A stretch of 39,407 nucleotides of DNA from RGIG990 sp045589455. Lineage in GTDB: Bacteria; Verrucomicrobiota; Kiritimatiellia; RFP12; UBA3636. The notes below the pieces were generated by a model. It was given only the letters and a program-made list of their open reading frames with translations. It was not told the origin of the DNA and did not search any database. Below are positions 7,140-15,597 of the stretch, in pieces. The first letter of the stretch is position 1. Each line of letters begins with the position of its first letter. Made by a program: the position numbers and the translations under genes. The stretch lies in contig JAZNPC010000044.1 in the NCBI GenBank assembly GCA_045589455.1, positions 1 to 39,407 on the forward strand. The letters are read 5' to 3'.

Positions 7140-7901
7140 TTACATTTCTGGTGGCATTAAATCACAATTGTCAATTGGAAGAAAGTTTTCGTTTAAATCA
7201 GCCCACATAGCAGCCTCTCCATCTAGAGGGCTTTTAATGTTGTAGGATTGATATGTTATGATTTCTCCAATACGAACGACTAAATCACAAAGTCTTTCTC
7301 CGGCTGTCCAATGATCGCCTATACAAATAACAGCAGGTTCAATATTTGGATGGAAAATTGGTGTTAACATTCTACATGTAGGAGGTGTTCTTGGATATGT
7401 TCCAGGGAGAACAATTTCAACTCGATGTTGGTTTCTATATACAATATTTTTTCCCACGATTCTTTCAACACCTCTAACGAAGTAGTCAACATAGTACTTC
7501 TCTGGTGGAGTGCCAACGGAGCCTGCTACTTTGATATATTGAAAATTTGAGAAATACTCATACATCATTTTTTGATCCGCCATTAGTCTTCTTTGGCGTG
7601 GTGAAATTTTTCGAGGCGCAGCAGGCGCAGCAGGTTTGTTAGTCTCTTCAGAGCCAAAACAATCACCAAAATCGATAATAATCTTGTTGCTATCGGAAGG
7701 TTCCTCTTGTGGTTGAGTATTTACCGGTTCTTGAACAGCTGGCTCTTGGTTTTCTACATTTGATACTTGTGGAGAAGGTGCTTCTAAATTAATTGCAACA
7801 TGAAAAAAACTATTGCAAATGGCACATTGAACATTTTGTCCAAGAAATTCATCTTCACAGTCATATTCTTGTCCACAATTTGGGCATTTAAAGTGTATCA
7901 T
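7140..7901 (-). CDS. E2-like ubiquitin-conjugating (UBC-fold) enzyme with N-terminal zinc ribbon
   Basis: The 253-residue product starts with a zinc ribbon (C6/C9, C26/C29) like those of the two RING proteins, followed by an acidic, Pro-rich linker that contains the operon motif (KIIIDFGDCF, 73-82). The UBC domain covers about 100-250. It has YPRTPPTCRML (169-179), the HPN signature at 184-186 and the catalytic Cys at 193 (VICIGDHW), with W198 seven... residues-scale spacing typical of canonical E2s, then SPLDGEAA near 224-231. It would accept the Ubl from the E1 as a thioester. As first gene of the nine-gene run it is followed 14 bases later by the Ubl. No good Shine-Dalgarno site is seen, but the zinc ribbon at the very N-terminus fixes the start. 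Confidence 0.9.
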   Translation of the reverse strand: MIHFKCPNCGQEYDCEDEFLGQNVQCAICNSFFHVAINLEAPSPQVSNVENQEPAVQEPVNTQPQEEPSDSNKIIIDFGDCFGSEETNKPAAPAAPRKISPRQRRLMADQKMMYEYFSNFQYIKVAGSVGTPPEKYYVDYFVRGVERIVGKNIVYRNQHRVEIVLPGTYPRTPPTCRMLTPIFHPNIEPAVICIGDHWTAGERLCDLVVRIGEIITYQSYNIKSPLDGEAAMWADLNENFLPIDNCDLMPPEM

Positions 7902-8370
7902 TTTTTTTGTTAGATTTAAGCGTTTAAATACAAAATATGTTTAGGTAGAAATCATGCTAAACGTTAGAAATGTATATAAATTTCTTATGTTTAACTAGTA
8001 AATTAGCACTATTGAAAGATACATAAATTTATAATAATAGTCAAGTTTAAAACTAGGAAAAATTATAGCGAAAACCTAATAATTTTAATATTTTAGAGAA
8101 ATATGTTTTCTTGTGATTTTCTATAGAAAACCATGCTCAAAAAATTAGATTTTTTTATAAAATAACAATTTCTAGAGATTACTTATGTAGTAAAAACACT
8201 ATCATTTATGATTAAGCTTTAAAATTAACCAAATTGAGTGGACTTTTACAATAATGCTCTTCCTAAACTATTTTAATTTTAGCTTTAAATTTTAACTACA
8301 TTTTAGGTAGAAAATGTAAAAATATGTTAAACAAGCAAAGACTACTTGCTGTTATTTTATTGCTTTTTTA
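7902..8370. other. 469-base AT-rich intergenic region upstream of the Ubl operon
   Basis: No gene of credible length is visible. It lies between two minus-strand transcription units, so it must hold the 3' end of the ktr transcript and the promoter of the Ubl operon. A 12-base direct repeat TTTAGGTAGAAA occurs at 7940-7951 and 8302-8313, near both ends. I see no clear intrinsic terminator in it. Confidence 0.6.
8016..8044 (-). promoter_or_regulatory. Candidate promoter of the Ubl operon
   Basis: On the minus strand TTGACT (8044-8039) is followed after 17 bases by TATCTT (8021-8016), a reasonable sigma-70 pair. It would give a leader of about 100 bases before the E2 start. The region is very AT-rich, so chance matches are common. 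Confidence 0.35.
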
Positions 8371-9057
8371 TTAAGCATCATCGCTCATTTCAGCGATTAG
8401 TTTATCAGATCCAAACACAACAAGAGAATCATCCTCGCCTAAAACTTCTGCACCAGTAGCAATGATTAGTTCTGTATCGCGGTTTGTGTTATTTAACATG
8501 CGGTTGATAGCAATAACGTTAACATTGTACTTTTGGCGGATATTTGCCTCAATAATAGTCTTGCCAATTAGGTTGCGAGGGACCATGATTTCTGTAACAC
8601 TATAGCCCTTAGCAACTTGTAGTGATTCAATTGCGCCTCTAATACCACCTAAATCACGGCCTAGACGATATGCACGTTCTTTGTCTGGGAAAACGACTTC
8701 ATCTGCTCCAATTCGATAGAGCACTGTTTCTTGTAGCTCTGATTCCGCCTTAGATATAACCTTATAAATACCTAATTGTTTGCAGTTAAGTGTTGCCAAG
8801 ATACTGCTTTCAAGCGATTCACTGATAGATACTACAGCAATATCGCAGCTTTCAAAACCAGCCTCTTTAAGGGCAGCTTGATTAGTGCCGTCACCTTGTA
8901 CCGCATGAATATTGTATTGAGAAAGGGTTTTTATTGCATTTTCATCTTTGTCAATAATAATAACATCAATGTTTTGTGCGTAAAGTGTTTCTGCGAGTGT
9001 TTTACCAAAGCGGCCAGCACCTATGATACCTACTGTTTTTTTGTTTCTTTTTGACAT
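8371..9057 (-). CDS. ktrA: KtrA/TrkA-type potassium channel regulatory subunit (RCK)
   Basis: The product of about 228 residues has an RCK_N Rossmann domain (GIIGAGRFGKTLAETL, then acidic DKDENAI at the end of strand two, and VQGDGTN) and an RCK_C domain (EIMVPRNLIGKTI through EDDSLVVFGS). Such proteins form a nucleotide-binding ring that gates KtrB/TrkH channels. I choose the ATG at 9057, since AAGGAGG ends six to seven bases before it; a TTG two codons upstream is less likely. It follows the two KtrB-type genes by 22 bases, in one transcription unit. Confidence 0.92.
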   Translation of the reverse strand: MSKRNKKTVGIIGAGRFGKTLAETLYAQNIDVIIIDKDENAIKTLSQYNIHAVQGDGTNQAALKEAGFESCDIAVVSISESLESSILATLNCKQLGIYKVISKAESELQETVLYRIGADEVVFPDKERAYRLGRDLGGIRGAIESLQVAKGYSVTEIMVPRNLIGKTIIEANIRQKYNVNVIAINRMLNNTNRDTELIIATGAEVLGEDDSLVVFGSDKLIAEMSDDA

Positions 9058-9079
9058 ATTCAACCTCCTTGAATTTGGG

Positions 9080-10471
9080 TTAACCTACAGAAATATGTTC
9101 TTCCGGGAAACGGTTTAAATATTGTTGATTTCGTTTTGCTAATAGCATAACAATTGTTATAGGGCCTAATCTACCAATAAACATACACACCACTATACAT
9201 AATTTGCTCCAACCTGTCAAATCTGGAGTTATGCCAGTTGATAGTCCTGTTGTTGTTAGGGCAGAGAGAACTTCAAATAAAATATCCCGTAATTGGTGAA
9301 GAGAATTGTGTTGCTCAGTAATGGCAAGGCAAAATGTTCCAATAATAAGTGATGCAATGTACAAGTAGAAAATGATAAAAGCATCTCTGACAACTGCTGA
9401 GTTAATTGTTCTTTCAAAAAGTACAGTTTCTTTACGGTTGTTAATTTGAGAGCGGATTGTTGCAATCATGATGGCTATGGAAGTAACCTTAATTCCTCCT
9501 GCAGTTGAGCCTGGTGCCGCACCTATAAACATTACGCACATTGTTAAAATAAGTGAAGCATTTGTTAGGCTGTTAGTTGGAATTGTTGAGAATCCAGCAT
9601 TTCTTGATTGGGATACATGGAAAAGTGAGCTTAATAGCTTTTGATACCAGGTCTTTATACCAGCATTACTAAATGCCTTACCATTATATTCTAGTAAAAG
9701 GATTAAAAGTGTTGCTGTGATAATTATAGCTAGGGTTGTGATTATTATTGTTTTTGTGTGAATTGATAGCTTCTCTTTGTTGGAATGTCTTTTAGAAAAA
9801 AGACGTTTGCTTGTAAGCTCTGAAATCACAATAAAACCGATGCCTCCAGTTGTTGCTAGCAAAATAAATACAAGCTGTATTGCTGGAGAACTTATGAAAT
9901 CTCCAATGCTATTAGGATATAGACTAATACCAGCATTACAAAATGCCATAACAGAGAAAAATAAACCATGAAAGGCAGAGCTATCTAAGGAAAGATTTGC
10001 ATCGCTGTTGTAAAAAAGGATGGTTAATAATATTGTACCAATACCTTCGCTAATAAAAGTAAATTTAACTGCTTTTGTAATAAGCATTTTAAGTATTTCG
10101 CCATGGCTTTCTCCAATATCCTGCGCAGCAAGATTTTCAACATTCGCCGAAAGGTGCTTACTTATTAGGAAAATCACAAATGAGCTAATTGTCATAATGC
10201 CAAGCCCACCAATTTGTGCTAGTATAAGTGTTACTACAAAACCAAATGGTGCGAGAAGATTACCCATTCCTCCTTGGATTGGATCAAGCCCAGTAACGCT
10301 AATTGCATTTGCAGCAAGAAATATGGTGTTGATTCCTAAATGCCATTCTCCATCCTTATTTGAAAATGGCATAGCGAGCAATAGTGTTCCTATTAAAATA
10401 GCAATAGCATAGGACGCAACTACCACCCGATAAGGGTTTGGGGCTTTTTTTGCTTTACCTAAAATTAGCAT
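9080..10471 (-). CDS. ktrB: KtrB/TrkH-family potassium transporter subunit (copy 2)
   Basis: The 463-residue integral membrane protein has the four-fold pore architecture of the Trk/Ktr/HKT family. Pore-loop filter segments are visible as SVTGLDP, CNAGISLYP, RNAGFSTIPT and TTGLSTGIT, each with the filter Gly. The AAPGSTAGGIKVT segment typical of KtrB follows the third repeat. It sits 2 bases after a closely similar paralogue and just before the RCK regulator, so the three form one ktr unit. The tandem copies may assemble separately with one regulator or give channels of differing ion preference; sequence alone does not say which. Confidence 0.92.
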   Translation of the reverse strand: MLILGKAKKAPNPYRVVVASYAIAILIGTLLLAMPFSNKDGEWHLGINTIFLAANAISVTGLDPIQGGMGNLLAPFGFVVTLILAQIGGLGIMTISSFVIFLISKHLSANVENLAAQDIGESHGEILKMLITKAVKFTFISEGIGTILLTILFYNSDANLSLDSSAFHGLFFSVMAFCNAGISLYPNSIGDFISSPAIQLVFILLATTGGIGFIVISELTSKRLFSKRHSNKEKLSIHTKTIIITTLAIIITATLLILLLEYNGKAFSNAGIKTWYQKLLSSLFHVSQSRNAGFSTIPTNSLTNASLILTMCVMFIGAAPGSTAGGIKVTSIAIMIATIRSQINNRKETVLFERTINSAVVRDAFIIFYLYIASLIIGTFCLAITEQHNSLHQLRDILFEVLSALTTTGLSTGITPDLTGWSKLCIVVCMFIGRLGPITIVMLLAKRNQQYLNRFPEEHISVG

Positions 10472-10473
10472 AA

Positions 10474-11850
10474 TTATCCTACGGTTAGATTTTCTTCTGG
10501 ATATTTATTGTAGAACTGTGTGGTGCGCCTTGCAAGTGTCATCACAATGGTCAATGGACCTAGTCTCCCGCAAAACATGCAAAGCACCAACCAAAATTTG
10601 CTCCAACCTGTAAGCTGTGTGGTAATGCCTGTTGATAAGCCAGTTGTTGTAGTAGCAGAAACCACCTCAAATGCAATATCCTTGAGGGTAATATTCGAAG
10701 CTCCAACCTCACAGATAGAGACCAAAAGTATTCCTAAAAACATCGTTAAAAGATATACGTTTAAAATAACAAGAGCATCACGCACAACAATATTAGAAAT
10801 AGTTCGTTTAAAAATTATTGTTTCTTTTCTGTCTATTGATGCTGAGTGTAGGGTTGCTATAATAACCGCTAGGGTGGTAACCTTAATTCCTCCTGCAGTT
10901 GAACCTGGAGCACCACCAATAAACATAATAAGCATCGTCCAAACAAGAGTAGCATCAGAAAGATTGTTTGTTGGGATAGTGCAGAAGCCTGCATTGCGGG
11001 ATACCATTGCATGGAATCCGCTAGCCATAATTTTGCCTGATTCGGTTAGCTCCGCAAAAGCTCCATTGCGTTCCAATAGGTATGTTATAATGAAGGTTGA
11101 TAGAATTATAATTGCCGTCATAATTAGCACAACGCGGGCATGGAGAGATAAACGGCGGCGTTTTAATGGATTTTTCTCTCTAAAATTTAATGAAGAAATG
11201 TTGCTTAGAACAACAAATCCTAATCCACCTACTGTGGCAATTATCATAAATACGGCTTGGAATCCGTAGTCGTATAGGTACGGAGAGAGACTGTCGGTAT
11301 GTAGGCTCATCCCGGCATTGCAGAAGCCCATAATGGAAAAGAAGATTCCTTTAATAAATGCAATATCAAGATTTTGTTCGTAGCCTTTAAAATAGATTAT
11401 GCCAGTTAGAATTGTGGCTGCTGCAAGCTCCCACGATACAGCAAAGAATACTGTGTTTTTAATAAGCCTAGATAAGCCAAGTGTGTTGGTTTTTCCTAAA
11501 TCGCGCGAGGTCATTACTTCACTTGAGGCAGAAAGTCTTTTCCCCATAATGAAGAAAAGCGCGGCACCAATGGTCATGATTCCCAAACCGCCAAGCTCTG
11601 AAAGAATGGCTATAATTGTTAGCCCCCAAGGGGTTAGGTGTGTTGATAAGCCAACGGAGTCTAGCCCTGTCACACATACACAATTTGTTGCCGTAAAGAG
11701 TGCATCAATCCCGAAATGCCAACTGCCATCTTTGTGAGCAAACGGCATAGAGAGAAGAAATGCTCCAAGCAGAATAGTTAGAGCAAAGACACCTACAAAA
11801 AGTTGCTGAGGATGAAGTGATTTTGAGAGTTTATTGTGTATAAAGAACAT
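10474..11850 (-). CDS. ktrB: KtrB/TrkH-family potassium transporter subunit (copy 1)
   Basis: The 458-residue membrane protein has the same layout as its downstream neighbour. Filter segments are CVTGLDS, CNAGMSLHT, RNAGFCTIPT and TTGLSTGIT, and GAPGSTAGGIKVT is present. The two copies diverge clearly between these landmarks, so the duplication is old. It follows dnaE by 8 bases. Potassium uptake in complex with the RCK protein is the expected role. Confidence 0.92.
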   Translation of the reverse strand: MFFIHNKLSKSLHPQQLFVGVFALTILLGAFLLSMPFAHKDGSWHFGIDALFTATNCVCVTGLDSVGLSTHLTPWGLTIIAILSELGGLGIMTIGAALFFIMGKRLSASSEVMTSRDLGKTNTLGLSRLIKNTVFFAVSWELAAATILTGIIYFKGYEQNLDIAFIKGIFFSIMGFCNAGMSLHTDSLSPYLYDYGFQAVFMIIATVGGLGFVVLSNISSLNFREKNPLKRRRLSLHARVVLIMTAIIILSTFIITYLLERNGAFAELTESGKIMASGFHAMVSRNAGFCTIPTNNLSDATLVWTMLIMFIGGAPGSTAGGIKVTTLAVIIATLHSASIDRKETIIFKRTISNIVVRDALVILNVYLLTMFLGILLVSICEVGASNITLKDIAFEVVSATTTTGLSTGITTQLTGWSKFWLVLCMFCGRLGPLTIVMTLARRTTQFYNKYPEENLTVG

Positions 11851-11858
11851 ATCTATAA

Positions 11859-14800
11859 TTATTTTAGGTTTGCACTGAGAGGCTTCAAATCAAAGTTTAT
11901 GTTTGATTCTCCAACAATGTCATACAACGCATTTAATAATTCTTCGTGAACATAGATGTTGTACTTTTCTGGGAGTGAAATATATACTCTTTCATTGTCC
12001 TCGAGTTGAAGCACTAAGTTTACTTCTGTATAGCCAGGATGAGAGGAGAGAAGCTCTTTAATTTTTTCTAGCTTTTTAGGAGCAGCCTTATCTTCTGCAG
12101 TAATCCTAATAAAAAGTTTGCTTGCAAGTTTTGTTGGAATTTGCTCAACACGGATAAATGTGTTCACTCGCTTAGATCGCTTGCCTTGCCAGTTGTTTAA
12201 TCTTAGATTAAAGACATATGAAGTATTCGGTTGAATATCCTCAGCATGGAGGATGTCTTGCTCAGACACAAAATATGGGAACTCCATTCTTTGACCATTT
12301 TTGTCTTCGCCGACGATATATATGGTTATAGAATTTTTATTCTTGGATGGTTTTTTGTCTACAGAAAGGACAAAAATACAAATATTAATTGATGATGATG
12401 CTCCTTCAGGTAGACGTTCTAATGCTGAATTTAATTCATCAAATGTCTTGTAGGATGTGGTCAATTTCTTGTTGAGTGAGAGCGGATGTCCAGAAAGGAA
12501 CACACCAAGTAGTTCTCGTTCCGCTAACATGATATCAAGAGGACGCATTTCTGGGATTTCTGGAATATTTGTTTCAGTGGTTGGGGCATCATCCCATGAC
12601 CCAAATAGACAACCTTGACCAGATTCAATATCTCGTTTGTTGGCGTTTGCTCTAGAAATAGCATTTGGTAAATCAGCTAGAGCAGCTGCGCGATGGATTC
12701 CTAGTCCATCTACACCTCCTGTGCGGATAAGAGCTTCAAGTGCACGAGAATTTAGTGAACCACTACAAATTGTGCGGCTAATAAAATCATTGAAGCTCTT
12801 GTACGGACCATTCTTTTCGCGCTCCTCAACGATTGCTGAAGCTGCTAGCATGCCAACGCCCTTAATGCCACCCAAACCATATCGGATTGCTGTCTTCCCA
12901 TCTATTTCTTCAGGAACAAACTTCTCAATAGATTTATTGACATCCGGTGGTAGCATCTTAAAGCCCATAGACATAGACTCTGCCACGAAGCCTGGCATCT
13001 TATCAAAGTTACCAATTTCTGATGAGGTTTGTGCGCACATATATTCGGCAGAATAATTTGCCTTTAAGTAGCCAGTAATATATGCAAGATATGCATAGCA
13101 TACGGCGTGAGATTTGTTAAATGCATAGGATGCAAAATCCTGCCAGTCCTTCCAAATCTTATCGATAAGTTCGCGAGCCTTCTTTTCTTCTTTAGCTTGA
13201 GGTGCTGCGCGGAATTCTGGGTTTGCAAGGCAGCCCTCAACGAATTTACCCTTAAGTTCATTCATTAGGTCAATGTTCTTTTTACCCATTGCCTTACGCA
13301 AAGTATCGGATTGTCCGCGCGTGAAGCCTCCGAGCAATCTTGATAGAAGCATTACCTGCTCCTGATAAACCGTGATACCATAAGTTTCCTTTAGGTATTT
13401 CTCCATAAGTGGGTGGTCATACTCAATAGGTGCTCTCCCGTGCTTGCGCTCAATGAATTGAGGAATATATGCCATAGGACCAGGACGATACAGTGCATTC
13501 ATAGCAACTAGATCGGCAAGGCAGTCTGGCTTAAGTGCCTTTAGGTTTTCCTTCATTCCGTCAGATTCAAATTGGAAAAGTCCAGTTGTTTCACCGCGTG
13601 AAAATAGCTCGTATGTGGCAGGGTCATCAAGAGGAAGCTTGTCCGTGTCAATGTCAATGCCTTTACATAGCTTAATTAGGCGGACAGATTCATTTAGCAC
13701 TGTTAATGTCTTTAGTCCCAAGAAGTCCATCTTCAATAGACCGATGGGCTCCACGAAGTGTCCGTCATATTGGGTTGAGAGTAAATCATCTGTTGGATTT
13801 GATGGCCGCATCACAGGAATTGTTTCAATTAGTGGGTCACGGCTAATAATGATACCACAAGCATGGATACCTGGCTGACGATATACACCATCAAGATATG
13901 GAGAAAGCTCCATAATCTTACGGACAACCGGGTCAGGGTTATTCTTTTCATTTTCAAGCTCAGGAGATGCGGCAAGAGCTTTCTCAAAGGTTATTTTTGG
14001 CTCATCAGGAACAAGCTTTGTTAGACGCGAAACCTCAGGGATTGGGAGGTTGTAGATTCTGCCAATATCACGAATACAGCTCTTTGGTGCCATTGAACCG
14101 AATGTAGCAATGTGTCCAACATGGTCCTGACCATATTTGTTTGACACCCAATTCAAAATCCTTTGGCGGCCAACATCGTCAAAGTCCACGTCAATATCAG
14201 GCATTGAAATGCGATCTGGGTTAAGAAAACGTTCGAAAAGCAAATCGTATTTTACAGGATCAATATTTGTGATTCCAAGGCAATATGCAACTAAGCTACC
14301 TGCGGCAGAGCCACGTCCTGGCCCCACAAGGATGCCCATATTTTGTGCTTCACGGATAAAGTCTTGCACAATTAGGAAGTAGCCTGGGAAACCCATTGTC
14401 TTAATTGTGTTTAATTCAAAGTTGATGCGTTCAATATGCTCCTCGTTAACACCTTCTGGGTAGCGACGATTTGCGCCTTTCATTGTGAGGTGCTCTAGAT
14501 AATCCGCTTCAAACTTAATGCGAAGTAGCTTTTTAATACCATCAGCTGTTCCTTTTTTAGAAAGTCGGTTAAAGCTTTTTTCGCCAAATTCCTCAAGAAG
14601 CATTTCTTTGGTAATTCGTGTAGCATATTCTTCTTCGGTGCCAAAATCCTCAGGGATAGGGAATACTGGCATGATTGGGTCAGAATTTAATTCATATTCC
14701 TCAACTTTATCTGCTACCTCAAGAGTGTTAATTAGCTCTTGGTAGTTGTCTGGGAATACTTGCTGCATCTCTTCAGGAGATTTAAACCATTCTTGTTGGG

Positions 14801-15560
14801 TATAGCGTAGGCGTGATGGGTCGGTAATAAGTCTGCCCGTGTTCATACAAACAAGAGCATCATGTGCTTCAGCATCATCCTTATTTAGAAAATGAACGTC
14901 ATTAGTGACAATCGCTTTAATATTGAGCTTTTTAGCAATTGCGAGAAGTTCCTTGTTACACTTCAATTGCTCTGCATATATATTGGAATCAATCTCCGGA
15001 TTGTTTGCCTTGTGGAGCATTATCTCAATGTAGTAGTCATCGCCAAATTCGCTTTGATACCATTTTGCCGATTCCTCTGCGGCTTTGATGTTTCCATCAA
15101 GAATTAGTTGGCAAAGCTCACCACCAAGACATGCGGAAGAAATGATAAGACCTTCCTTGTGTTTTACGAGAAGCTCTTTGTCTACACGAGGATGGTAATA
15201 GAAGTTGTCTGTAGCAGCCGCACTAATAAGCTTAACTAGGTTTTTGTAGCCTTTGTGATTTTTTGCTAGAACAACAAGGTGGTCGCCACGCTCTCTTGTA
15301 GAAGGTGTATTTGGATCTTCTAAACGGATAGGATTGCGAGTAATATATGTCTCGCATCCAAGAATTGGCTTTATTCCTTCATCGCGGCAAACATCATAAA
15401 AGTCTTTTAAGCCAAATAGTGTGCCATGATCTGTAATAGCAACAGCTGGGAGACCAAGCTCCTTGGCGCGCTTAACAAGGGGTTTAATTTTGCATGCACC
15501 ATCTAGAAGAGAGTAGACCGTGTGTTGGTGAAGATGCACAAAAGAAGTTAACTTTTCCAT
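11859..15560 (-). CDS. dnaE: DNA polymerase III alpha subunit
   Basis: The 1233-residue product is a full-length DnaE. The N-terminal PHP domain opens with HLHQHTVYSLLDG (9-21) and has ITDHGTLFG near 42-50. The palm carries GPGRGSAAGSLVAYCLGI (413-430) and PDIDVDFDD (454-462), where D455 and D457 match the metal-binding aspartates. The fingers (RPGPMAYIPQFIERK and YGITVYQEQVM), helix-hairpin-helix region, an OB-like part and C-terminal tail follow. It is the replicative polymerase subunit. It sits 37 bases after a glycosyltransferase gene and 8 bases before the first ktrB, an arrangement that suggests shared transcription without shared function. Confidence 0.97.
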   Translation of the reverse strand: MEKLTSFVHLHQHTVYSLLDGACKIKPLVKRAKELGLPAVAITDHGTLFGLKDFYDVCRDEGIKPILGCETYITRNPIRLEDPNTPSTRERGDHLVVLAKNHKGYKNLVKLISAAATDNFYYHPRVDKELLVKHKEGLIISSACLGGELCQLILDGNIKAAEESAKWYQSEFGDDYYIEIMLHKANNPEIDSNIYAEQLKCNKELLAIAKKLNIKAIVTNDVHFLNKDDAEAHDALVCMNTGRLITDPSRLRYTQQEWFKSPEEMQQVFPDNYQELINTLEVADKVEEYELNSDPIMPVFPIPEDFGTEEEYATRITKEMLLEEFGEKSFNRLSKKGTADGIKKLLRIKFEADYLEHLTMKGANRRYPEGVNEEHIERINFELNTIKTMGFPGYFLIVQDFIREAQNMGILVGPGRGSAAGSLVAYCLGITNIDPVKYDLLFERFLNPDRISMPDIDVDFDDVGRQRILNWVSNKYGQDHVGHIATFGSMAPKSCIRDIGRIYNLPIPEVSRLTKLVPDEPKITFEKALAASPELENEKNNPDPVVRKIMELSPYLDGVYRQPGIHACGIIISRDPLIETIPVMRPSNPTDDLLSTQYDGHFVEPIGLLKMDFLGLKTLTVLNESVRLIKLCKGIDIDTDKLPLDDPATYELFSRGETTGLFQFESDGMKENLKALKPDCLADLVAMNALYRPGPMAYIPQFIERKHGRAPIEYDHPLMEKYLKETYGITVYQEQVMLLSRLLGGFTRGQSDTLRKAMGKKNIDLMNELKGKFVEGCLANPEFRAAPQAKEEKKARELIDKIWKDWQDFASYAFNKSHAVCYAYLAYITGYLKANYSAEYMCAQTSSEIGNFDKMPGFVAESMSMGFKMLPPDVNKSIEKFVPEEIDGKTAIRYGLGGIKGVGMLAASAIVEEREKNGPYKSFNDFISRTICSGSLNSRALEALIRTGGVDGLGIHRAAALADLPNAISRANANKRDIESGQGCLFGSWDDAPTTETNIPEIPEMRPLDIMLAERELLGVFLSGHPLSLNKKLTTSYKTFDELNSALERLPEGASSSINICIFVLSVDKKPSKNKNSITIYIVGEDKNGQRMEFPYFVSEQDILHAEDIQPNTSYVFNLRLNNWQGKRSKRVNTFIRVEQIPTKLASKLFIRITAEDKAAPKKLEKIKELLSSHPGYTEVNLVLQLEDNERVYISLPEKYNIYVHEELLNALYDIVGESNINFDLKPLSANLK

Positions 15561-15597
15561 GATATGAGTCCAATTCGTTTTAATATGATTATAGTCG

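Noticed and set aside
58..7901. CBASS type II operon (E1-E2 fusion and JAB with a cyclase)
   Set aside because: No nucleotidyltransferase or effector gene is present, E1 and E2 are separate, and a true Ubl and RING proteins are encoded.
58..7901. Pup-proteasome or thiamine/molybdopterin sulphur-carrier pathway
   Set aside because: No proteasome, PafA or cofactor genes are present; the UBC-fold E2 and RING proteins do not belong to those pathways.
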